Shown here in pieces: positions 8,701-17,700 of a stretch of DNA of 22,869 bases. The stretch lies in IMG/VR virus record IMGVR_UViG_3300021425_000206, positions 1 to 22,869 of that record; one strand, 5' to 3'. A program made the position numbers and the translations under genes. This DNA comes from a virus. Under the pieces are notes generated by a model. That model saw nothing but the letters and a program-made list of their open reading frames with translations, was not told the origin of the DNA and ran no database searches. Within the stretch, counting starts at the first letter, position 1; each line of letters begins with the position of its first letter.

Positions 8701-11700
8701 GGCGGCACAATCCGTGCAACTAATGGAAATAACTCTTACGGAGTTTTTGGTGCTATTGCAGATGGTTTTGATCCAACCGAAACTCCGCAAACTGCGTTTA
8801 TAGATAACCAAAGTCAAAACGAAGCTACCGTTGAATCTGTCTTTGCAGGAGAATTTACTGATCAGATATTTGCTTTAGAGTACAACCATTGTGGAGAAGA
8901 ATACAGTCAAGCACAAGCAGATATTGTAGGTGCAGGAATTAATGCCTCAGTAGAGTTTAATGACTTTAGATCTGGCGGATTATATAATGTAAGAATTATT
9001 AACAGTGACGGATCGGGAGCAATAGGTGGTTCGGGCTATAGATTGCAAACCGGAAATGCACAAACTGGAGACAGCACCACTATAACATTAGATACTGGAT
9101 CTGGATTTGATGAAGTAGACATTTTAGGGCAAAGAGTAATTATTATATCAGGTGACGGAACAGGGCAATATGGATATGTCCAAGCGTATAATCCAGGTAC
9201 AAAAATTTGTACTGTATATAAAGAAAGCACCGATACAATAGGTTGGGACCATATTGTTCCAGGTACAACTATTGAAACATTATTAACTTCAAATACCCAA
9301 TATCGTATTGAACCGAGAGTTGTATGTGATCCGCCGCCAACAAGTGGAGCAGAATATTCTTTACCGCAAATTAGACCGTATGAGGATGTACAGTTTGGTC
9401 AAACAACCAGCATTTTTACGGGATTGCAAATGGACCCCGGTAGCGGTGAGGTAGACGGTATTGCTGCATCACCTGCTGTATTTAATTTGACACGCTCTGC
9501 CCAAACATATACAATAGAATTTACTGATGAAGGAGCTGGATATGTAGTGGGAGATCAAACTGTTATCAGCGGCTCTGCATTAGGAGGTACTGCAGGAGTT
9601 AATGATTGTACAATTACGGTAACAGCAGTTACTGAAGACAGTACAAATAGTATTGTAAGCGTTAGTGTATTAGGAACTGGAATTGGCGGAAAATATGTTG
9701 CAATTTCAGATCCAAACTTCTTTTCATACAGCGATAATGGCCAAACCTGGACAGAAGGAAACTTGCCTTTTGTAAGCACTTGGATCAAAGTAGTAAATGG
9801 TAATAATAGATTTTTTGCTTTGCCTACAGAGGAATCAGATCAGTTCGGTTTAAGTTTAGATGGAATAAATTGGGAAAGAAAAACTGTAGGTCCTTTAGCA
9901 GAATATAGCGATATAATTTACGGAGGCGGAAGATTTGTTGCTATAGCAGAAAATAGCAATACTACAATTTATAGTTCAGACGGCGATACTTGGGCACAAG
10001 GTACTATTCCTGATGATGCTTTAGGAGATTCAACAGCAAGCCAATGGCTTTATCTTGCGTATGGAAATGGCAAGTATGTTGCTGTATCAGGCAATGATAG
10101 TGCAAGTGCTACATCATCAGATGGAGATACTTGGCTAAGGCATACCGGATTACCAGCAGGGTCTAATGATTGGGTAGGCCTAGCATTTGGAAGAGGTAGA
10201 TTTGTTTTATTAGCTAGGACTGGGGAACTTTATTATAGCTTTGATGGAATAACATGGACAAGCGGCGGAGATATGGTAACTCAAGACGGTTCAACTTCTA
10301 TGAATTGGACAAAGTTAAAATATGAAAATGGTCTCTTTGTTGCATTATGTGATACAACTGGATTAACAATTGGCGCAGATGCTTCAGACGGAACTACAAA
10401 TTTCTTTGCAACATCGCAAGACGGTATTTTATGGACTGGAAAAACATTTCCAGGATTTAAAATTTGGGGCTGTATAACACATGGTCCTGCCGGATATGTT
10501 GCCCTTTCTAAAAATGCAACATTAAATGGTGTAGCAATAGTCCAGACGGGCGCAACTGCATTACTAAGATCAGATGTTGGATCTAATGCGTTTGATAGCG
10601 TCAAAATTTGGGATTGCGGCAGCGGCTATGATGCCGCAAATCCGCCTAGCATTACTGTTACTGCAAATCCAGATGTAACTGTAGAATTAGCTACAGAGCA
10701 AAGAATAGGGTCAACAGGAACTATTGGAGCTCCGGATTGGATAAACAGAGGTCAAGGATACAGATCTTCTAGCACTGTTGTAACACTAACAGGCAACGGA
10801 TATGCAGATAATTTTCCAGTTGGTAATGATGTAGTTTTAACCGGAGTAAGTGTTGTTCCAGGTCCTGGAGCCCAGATTAGATTCGATGTTATACCAGATG
10901 AAGAAACACCTGACCCAGACGATAAAAAACTTTTTGCAGCAGTGGGTATTGTTGATTTAGGAGATGACGGCACAGGAAATGGCACTAACAGAATACGACT
11001 AACAGTTAGTCCTAAAGTTGAACTTGCAGACAATGTGCCACATGAGTCGGAAGTAGAAATTAGATTAAGATACAGCCAATGTCGCATTTCAGGACATGAC
11101 TTCCTTGATATCGGTACCGGTAATTTTGAAGAAACTAACTATCCAGAAATATATGCCGATGGAAATTATTTTGTAAGCGCACCTGAAAATGAAGTTTACG
11201 AAGAAAACGGCGGCAGAGTATTCTACACATCAAGTGACCAAGATGGTAATTTTAGAGCAGGTGAATTGTTTAGTGTTCAACAGGCTACTGGTATTGTAAC
11301 AATTAGTGCTGAATTCTTTAATCTAGACGGATTAAGCGAACTTGCACTAGGCGGAGTAAGACTAGGTGGTTCAGGTGCAGTAGTAAGAGAATTTTCAACA
11401 GACGTAAACTTTACTGAAGATTCGAACAATGTTGTACCTACACAAAGAGCAATAATTACTTTCTTGGCTAACAGGCTATCAGAAGGCGGTTCTGAGTTAG
11501 AAACTAACCAGCTTACTGCTGGACGAGTATTATTAGGCGGCGAAAACAATGAAATTAGGCATTCTTTAGGCGGTATTGTAGAAATTCCAGTTTTAGCGAT
11601 ATTTGAAGGTACAGGAGATCCTTTGAATCCGCAAGATAGCGCACAAGTAAGTGGTTTAATGCAAGCATATCCACTTTATTTTAGAACGGTAGATGAATCT

Positions 11701-11709
11701 ATCCAGTAA
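5725..11709 (+). CDS. Giant modular adhesin / virion structural protein (1994 aa)
   Basis: ATG 5725 overlaps the upstream stop by one base. Residues 11-335 hold six tandem modules of ~50 aa patterned W-x-x-x-x-x-Y-x-x-x-D-x-V-x-x-G-x-x-Y-x-C-x-x-x-H-T-S, resembling CBM5/12 carbohydrate-binding modules; a seventh lies at ~497-550. Between modules 6 and 7 is a cupredoxin-like region (HPLNFS with His414, then Cys481, His484, Met487). A beta-helix starts at ~613 (IFVGQNG, GDELRATK) and resumes at ~843, with SLDPGWGPD at 903. It is broken by a helical insertion at ~690-842 holding one degenerate module, in which Ile821 sits at the Cys position. A GxGY-type module (~1250-1315) precedes six Asp-box-like motifs of the type SxDGxxW (about 1336-1570). 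The C-terminus has GHDFLDIGTGNF at 1790, DQDGNFRAGELF at 1838 and VVPTQRA at 1903. I infer a glycan-binding fibre or baseplate adhesin. It is a paralogue of the next gene. Confidence 0.92.
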   Translation: MAEFKLERFKYSWKGAWTGSTEYKRDDIVKVGGKSYVCLITHTSDADFNVDLEAVVPGSSPPIPAPKWIVMTDSRSFVGNWATATIYNRGDIVQFDGSLWLCIDGHTSTDFASDYTNWEVFAQGIKFKADWGTSIGYGPGALVKYNGIVYKCINPHTSAGSINDNIDDWEVFFDGVEYAGNLQPLTTYRVNDLIKFGGSIFKVIEEFTSSEEGIDDTKVQMLLPGFQFDGDWVSTTAYSIGDVVRYGGYMFYCTNNNIGIDPFVRDEDSSNYWSKLALTYNFRGTWSEAADYKPGDIVQRGGDLYLAKYEVGGYEQDGSSLDYLDTDVWEKIAPGAVWGKENAVAGLGSTDGTTVRYNVEFSSPREGDIGNKYVIAGEYRATLKFYENYTYIFNQDALENVYFPNANGTDPNPHPLNFSADNPNGERGGGTGFLSGVTYYLDDEIVTYSDYNDTTNFQAATNRRVEIFITPQTPRTLYYWCWNHEDMGNTITVDDEPVLSGNWTADREYLVNEVVYYLGTAYKCNTQHLSADDNFPGDNGSGYYYWDTYIERGSSAGLNDKGDLLTYGLNRTLAGDQSSLGPVALPIGEEREVLSINTDQEAFWRARIQDSDTIFVGQNGMDLDGYGLSPDRPFATVKHACEYVEDNFTAGTPTKVYVATGNYIESGPISIPAGCVVMGDELRATKITANDPFPDYAGDDYITKKLYIQHLLTFLDDLFQNRLVTSTPGNNIFQDRSVPAVGSDPTETVVELIDFHDEYLDYWLGSGIVNPTVVGTNTATVDTSYLDAVDILEKNKNFIANEIFAWLRFTQPTYTFDENRIRRDIYHFLRAVKHDLIYTGNHRTILHCRDFKNKALGSQFDDLFYIRDTTGVRNCTINGLRGTLNPPGVFDLYQRPTGGACVSLDPGWGPDDESVWIKNRSPYIQGVTNIGSNCVGQKIDGSLHNGGLKSCTSNDFTQVLSDGVGAWITNGGRAELVSVFTYYCVIGYLADEGGTIRATNGNNSYGVFGAIADGFDPTETPQTAFIDNQSQNEATVESVFAGEFTDQIFALEYNHCGEEYSQAQADIVGAGINASVEFNDFRSGGLYNVRIINSDGSGAIGGSGYRLQTGNAQTGDSTTITLDTGSGFDEVDILGQRVIIISGDGTGQYGYVQAYNPGTKICTVYKESTDTIGWDHIVPGTTIETLLTSNTQYRIEPRVVCDPPPTSGAEYSLPQIRPYEDVQFGQTTSIFTGLQMDPGSGEVDGIAASPAVFNLTRSAQTYTIEFTDEGAGYVVGDQTVISGSALGGTAGVNDCTITVTAVTEDSTNSIVSVSVLGTGIGGKYVAISDPNFFSYSDNGQTWTEGNLPFVSTWIKVVNGNNRFFALPTEESDQFGLSLDGINWERKTVGPLAEYSDIIYGGGRFVAIAENSNTTIYSSDGDTWAQGTIPDDALGDSTASQWLYLAYGNGKYVAVSGNDSASATSSDGDTWLRHTGLPAGSNDWVGLAFGRGRFVLLARTGELYYSFDGITWTSGGDMVTQDGSTSMNWTKLKYENGLFVALCDTTGLTIGADASDGTTNFFATSQDGILWTGKTFPGFKIWGCITHGPAGYVALSKNATLNGVAIVQTGATALLRSDVGSNAFDSVKIWDCGSGYDAANPPSITVTANPDVTVELATEQRIGSTGTIGAPDWINRGQGYRSSSTVVTLTGNGYADNFPVGNDVVLTGVSVVPGPGAQIRFDVIPDEETPDPDDKKLFAAVGIVDLGDDGTGNGTNRIRLTVSPKVELADNVPHESEVEIRLRYSQCRISGHDFLDIGTGNFEETNYPEIYADGNYFVSAPENEVYEENGGRVFYTSSDQDGNFRAGELFSVQQATGIVTISAEFFNLDGLSELALGGVRLGGSGAVVREFSTDVNFTEDSNNVVPTQRAIITFLANRLSEGGSELETNQLTAGRVLLGGENNEIRHSLGGIVEIPVLAIFEGTGDPLNPQDSAQVSGLMQAYPLYFRTVDESIQ
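5755..6729 (+). repeat. Six tandem CBM5/12-like modules (1994-aa protein)
   Basis: Modules of roughly 50-60 aa share an entry W, a Y, a D-x-[IV]-V strand, a G-x-x-[YF] turn and an exit W. The YxC...HTS signature is kept in modules 1-3 (WLC in module 2) and degrades in modules 4-6. A seventh module lies apart at about 7213-7374, after the cupredoxin-like region. The CBM5/12 resemblance is by pattern only. Confidence 0.65.
6790..7200 (+). other. Cupredoxin-like domain within the 1994-aa protein
   Basis: Residues ~356-492 contain GEYRATLKFYENYTYIFNQ, then PHPLNFS (His414), a long loop, and TLYYWCWNHEDMGN (Cys481, His484, Met487). His plus C-x-x-H-x-x-M near the end of a beta-sandwich resembles the type I copper ligand set of plastocyanin-like proteins. 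The paralogue at 11755 lacks this region. Fold and metal binding are inferred. Confidence 0.5.
9715..10440 (+). repeat. Six Asp-box-like repeats (beta-propeller-like) in the 1994-aa protein
   Basis: Motifs SDNGQTW, SLDGINW, SSDGDTW, SSDGDTW, SFDGITW and SQDGILW recur, each usually preceded by a GxGRFVAxx-type strand. The spacing resembles sialidase / BNR propeller blades. I see no basis for naming a catalytic site. Confidence 0.65.
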
Positions 11710-11721
11710 AGAAAAAAATAT

Positions 11722-11729
11722 AATAAATA
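11722..11729 (+). promoter_or_regulatory. T4-type late promoter-like element (AATAAATA)
   Basis: AATAAATA differs from the T4 late consensus TATAAATA only at the first base and is followed by C, as at 552-560. It lies in the 45-nt gap between the two giant genes. Initiation just downstream would leave a leader of about 20 nt containing GGAG (11741-11744), ten bases before ATG 11755. It could give the 2997-aa gene and those after it their own late transcript. Confidence 0.5.
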
Positions 11730-11754
11730 CACTGTATAACGGAGTACACAACAA

Positions 11755-14700
11755 ATGGCAGAGTTTAAATTAGGAAGAATTAGATTTGTTTGGAAAAATG
11801 AATGGGTAACTTCCACAACATATTATAAAGATGACGTTGTAAGATTCGGCGGAAAAATTTATATCTGTGTCGAAGGACACGAATCATCCCCGGACTTTTT
11901 TACCGATTTTGATATTGTTCCACCAAAATGGAATCTTGTATCAGACGGACAATCATGGAAAGGTACTTGGACAACTAGTACAAGCTATATTATTGATGAT
12001 ATTGTTTCATACGGTGCGCGGTTATATATTTGTACAGCTAATCATACTTCACAAGCCCTTGCTGCCGATGGCTTAGAAGCAGATATTGCAAACTGGACAG
12101 TGTTTGCTGAAGGATTAAACTGGACAGGTGACTGGACAGTAGAAACAAGTTATAAAATTAATGATGTTGTAAAATATGGTTCATCTGTGTACGTGGCCAA
12201 TACAGCACATACATCACAAGCTCTTGCTGCTGACGGGCTAGAAGCGGATATTGCAAACTGGGATTTATTCAACCAAGGAATTGACTACAAATACGAATGG
12301 GTCACAGGTACTAGATACAAAGTAAATGATGTTATTAGATACGGCGCAGGACTATGGGTATGTACTACAGCACACACTGCAAGTGCAGCATTTGGCACAG
12401 ATAGTGCTAATTGGGAAAAATTTGTTGAAGGATTCCAATTTGAAGGCGAATGGGACGCATATACTCCATACCAAGAAGGTGATGTAGTACGTTACGGAGG
12501 CAATACTTATATTGCCAAAACATCAAACGTTGAGAAAAAACCTGCACAAGAAGCAGTTGACTGGGAAATTTTTTCGCAAGGTATTAGATTTTTAGGTGAA
12601 TGGGGAGAAGATAGCTCTTCATATGAATATAGGGTAGGTGAATTAGTAAGACAAGGTGGATATACATATATTTGTATTCAAGATCATTCTAATCAACAAC
12701 CTCCTAATGCAACATATTGGAACAGATTAAACAGCGGACTTGACTGGCGTGGCGAATGGCTAGATGATCAAGAGTACTTCTTAGGTGATGTAGTGCGTTA
12801 CGGTGCAAATACATATGTATGTGTAGGAGGACACATTTCAGAAGGAGACGATTTTAGCACAGAAACTAAAATCGAACCAGGTGGCGGAGCACAAAACTCT
12901 CGTCCGGATTTAGATACTTCTGGAACTTATTGGAATATTCTCGCAATAGGTAAAGAAGAAGATGTACTTACTACTACAGGAGACTTGGTATATTATACAG
13001 GATCTGCTCCTGCTAGACTTCCAATCGGAACTGATGGACAAGTTTTAACTGTTGGAGCAAATAATTTACCTGAATGGGCAACATTAGGTTCTGCAGAAGA
13101 TGTTTATTGGGTAGCTGAACATGGTGTTGATAGTCCTTCTCCAATTTATGGTAAAACTATTGACAGGCCCTTTAAAACTATCCGTTATGCTTGCGAGCAA
13201 GTAGAAAAAGGAGCAAAAAATCCAAATGCAGCAAGGTTATTAGAACTTAACAGACAATTTATTCAAAGAGAAATTGTAGAGTGGACTGATTACCAAATAA
13301 CAAATAACATTGCGCCTTTCACTACTAGTTTTGCATATCAAAGTGCAAAATGCGAAAGAGATATGGGCTTTATTGTTGATGCTTTAATTTGGGATATCAC
13401 ACACGGCGGCAATGCTAAATCGAGAGAAGCTGCACTAAGTTATGTCAACGACACTACAGGATCACCGTATCTAACACAAAAAGACGAAACAAAGGCAAGT
13501 ATTAATTACGGCTTGACTGTAATTGAAGCTGTGTTAAATCAAACAGCACCTAGCACAAACTATCAAGTTGCAAATGGAGATAATTCAACTGCTATTGTAG
13601 AGCAATATACAGAAACAGGGTTGCAGGCAGAAACTGTACTGTCAGATTGTACAGCATTAGTAAAAATCATTACTGATGCAATCACAGCAGGAGTAGCAGA
13701 TGACATACCTGCAGAAGACTGGCCTACTACACTTATTAGAGTTTCAACAGGTAGATATTACGAAGTACTACCGATAATTGTTCCTAGAGAAACATGTGTA
13801 ATGGGAGACGAACTACGTGCAACAAATGTAAATGCTAGAACAAAGTATAATCAAGCTGATCAATTAACTCCAGCTTCTGATGCAAAATTTAGTTTTGAAG
13901 GCATTAAGAGGATGGAAAAAGTTTTAAATGATGTTGTTAGAGGTTATACTGTAGAAAAAACTACAGGCAACACTTTAACACAAGTTTCAGAATATCCATT
14001 AGCTGAAGCACCTCAAGAAACTGCTGTAGGAAAACTTGCAAGAGTTATTCGTAGAAATATTGACTTCGGAGTCAATCAAAAACTAGAATACGAACATATT
14101 GCTATCGATCAATTTTCAGACAGCGCAGACGGTTACGGTAGAGATTTAATAAGGGCAAACCAACAATTTATTTTAGACGAAATGATGGCATATCTAGCAG
14201 ACGCGGATGACGGCTATCCAGATCTAAAATACAGCCGAACTAAGTGTCGTAGAGATGCAAGTTTCATCATCGATTCTGTATTATATGATTTAACTTATGG
14301 CGGCAACTGGCAAAGTGTAGAAGCAGGAAAAGCATATTTTGATGGCGCATCTAATAACCTTCAAATTAATTCTACTGAAAAAACAGCAACACTTGCAGCA
14401 TATGCTTATTTAAAATCGTTAATGCAAACTGTATGTAGAAATATTACTGTTAGTCCTGTGTATTCAGAAACAACTCAGGTTGTAAACCCAGATGCTGGTA
14501 ATGCAGGAACATCAAACACTATTGGTAGTTTGATGGACGATGTGATTACTGTTATAAGAGACGGGTTTGATAATGCACCAACCATTACCTATCCAAGCAC
14601 AGCAAATGCTGATAGCGACTTAGTTGCTGCATCTACTGCAATGACAAACGCAAGTAGTCAGATTCAAATCGATACTATCGATTTTATTAGCAAATACTTT

Positions 14701-17700
14701 GGTAATTTTAACTACGACAGTGCAAAATGTCGTAGAGATTTAGATATTATAATTTCTGATCTAGCTTTTGACGTTGCCTTAGGAACAAACTTTAACGCTG
14801 TTTATAACGGTATTGCTTATACCAGACCTAATGCGTATATTGTAAAGCAGAATCAATTAGCAGCAACAATAGGCGCTATCAACTTCGCTAGAGATACACT
14901 TGAAGATGAATTAAGCGATTCTACAGCTATTACTAGACACCTTGCTGCCTATAACGAAGTAACTGACATTTTAGAAAATGGAAGCGTAGGCACTGCAGAT
15001 CCAGGAGACGGCGTTGTAGATGCTCTTAGTTTCCCAGCACCGGCTACTTTGCCTAGCACAAATGCAGAAGATGCAAAGAATCAACTTGTTGCAAACAGAG
15101 CATATATCCAGGCAGAAATTGTTGCTTGGATCGACGACCAAATTGCAGCTAATGCTAGTAATCCAGTAAGCCCTTGGTATCAGTTTGAATATAATTCTAC
15201 AAAATGTTCAAGAGATACAGGATATATTGTTGATGCAATGTGCTTTGATATTTTATATGGCGGTACACTAGCAACTACTCGTGTTGCACAATCTTATTTT
15301 GGCGACGATGGCACAGCATACCCAGCAGAGCAAACTGAACAAACATCCTTAGCATATGGTAGATTGTCAGCAGTCTTAGACGAAATTGTACGAGAAGTTA
15401 ATGTAACTGAAAGTTCAGGAAACGGCTTAACACAAGACACTTCAGGAACAGCAGCTACATCTACTGAAGGTAACGCTCTTATTGCTAAAATGGCAATTAT
15501 TACTAACGCACTAGATGCAGGGAACTTGGATAGTTTACCTGCTATTGTATCACCAGACTTATCAGCACTATCAGTAAGTGCTACACTTCAAACTGAAAAG
15601 TCAGCAATTGATAGTGCAGAAGCACAAACTATCTTAGACACAATTCAGTATATTAACACTACATTTAATACTGATTTTGTTTATAATCAAGCAAAATGTA
15701 TGAGAGATGTTAACATTATTATCGACTCTGCAAGATATGATATGATGCTCCAGACAAACTTTGCAAGTATAATTGCAGCATACTCGTATTTGAGAGCTCC
15801 AGCAGCAGAAGTATTAGGAGCCCAAAAAGATGCAACTATTGCTGCTTTAGAATTTGCTCGTACAAAAGTTATCGACTCAGTAAATACAAATCCAGGTGCT
15901 ATTGTTAGCATTAATAATACTTGGGATTTTGTAACAGATGTAATTTTTGGCGGTGATGCAAATGGAAGCAATAGACAAACTGACGAAAATCATAACTATA
16001 GCGCAATTAGACATTTAGAATTAAACAAGGATTTTATTGTACAAGAAGTACACTCTCATGTCACAGAGCACTTTAAAACGTCAATCACTGAAACTGTAAA
16101 TGTTGGTGGTATTTTAAATACAAGCGATACAAGTTGGTTAAAACCATATATGCCTGTGAAGTTTGTAAATAAAGACGACTCAACTAACAGTGTAACAAAT
16201 GCAGGATTAGTTGAGGATACAACATACTACGTTAAAGATATTTTAAGTAGCACTACATTTACTTTAACAGACTCAGTAGGCGGAACGTTAGTTACTGTAC
16301 AGGAAGCTCTTCCTGTATTTGACTATGATAAAGTTAAATGTTCAAGAGATACAGGATATATTTTAGATGGTGTTGCGTATGACGTTGTATTAGGTACTAA
16401 CTATAATAGTGTATATAATGGTATTTCTTATCAAAGAGCAAGCGGTGCTACTGTTACTGCTGATCAATTAACACAGACTATTGCAGGTATTAATCATGCT
16501 AAGTCTAAGGTTGGTTATATCAACCAAGTAAGAACAAGTACAACTGCTCAAACTAGAGCAGATGCAGGCTTTGACGAAGTAATTGACGTACTACAAAATG
16601 GTACAGTCAGCGTATCTGTCCCAGGAGACGGCGTAGCAGATACACTAAGTTTTCCTGCCCCAACAGGTGCAACAGCAAATACACAAAATGCTGTAGCGCA
16701 GCTTATAGCAAATAGAGCATTCCTACAAGCGGAAGTTACGCAGTATATTGCCGATAACTTCCCAGCACTTGTTTACGATAGTGCAAAGTGTGAACGCGAT
16801 GTTGGATATATTGTTGATGCGCTATGCTACGACATTATGTATGGCGGAAATAGTGCAAGTGTTAGAGCAGCACAATCATACTTTGTTGGCGCAGCAAGCC
16901 AATTAGGTGCTGGACAGCAACTTGCAACAGTTGGAGCATATGACTATCTAGCAAGTGCAGCAGGATTTGTCATTGTTGAAACTACTGCAGATGTTGGCAC
17001 AGGGTTCCCACTACAGGTAGGTGTAAGTCAAGATACAAGTGGAACAGCAGCAAGTGCAACTGAACAAACACTAGCACAAGATCTTATTCAAATTACCGAA
17101 GATGTTATCAATGACGGTAACCTAGACGGCTTACCGACTGTAGAATATCCGGACGTTAGTTGGGCACCACAAGCACTACAAGATGCACAAGTTGCTATCT
17201 ATGCTAACAAAACAGATATCCGCAGAAGTGTTATTAGATTTTTAGATGATACATATGCACAATTATTTACTATGGAAAAGGCATATGATTATAATGTTGC
17301 ACTTTGTAGTAGAGACATAAAAGCATACCTTGATGCAATCAAATGGGATATACAATATCCACAAGAATTTAAACGTGAATATAGATTTGCCGGAACTACT
17401 GATTTAACTCTTTACTTACCGGGCTGTTATAAGTCTAAACTTGCAGCAAGGTATTATGTAAACGCAGTAAACGGATCTCAAGAAGAAGATTTCTACTACA
17501 TGAGGAACAATACTGGACTACGTTTGCAAACATTAGACGGACTAAGAGGCGATTTAGGACCTGCAAATGCTTACGGTACAAGTAGACCGACAGCTGGTGC
17601 ATATGCAAGTCTTGACCCAGGTTGGGGTCCAGCAGATAAACGTGCTTGGATTAGCGCAAGATCGCCTTATATGCAAAACTGTTCTTGTTTCGGTTATGCA

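Noticed and set aside
9715-10440. Calling the Asp-box region a sialidase enzyme
   Set aside because: Asp boxes are structural and occur in non-enzymatic propellers; I could not identify the catalytic residues.
11867-12076. Alternative + frame ORF, and similar ones at 17567-17779 and 20216-20449
   Set aside because: Each lies wholly inside the 2997-aa gene in another frame, without a ribosome site or recognisable protein features.
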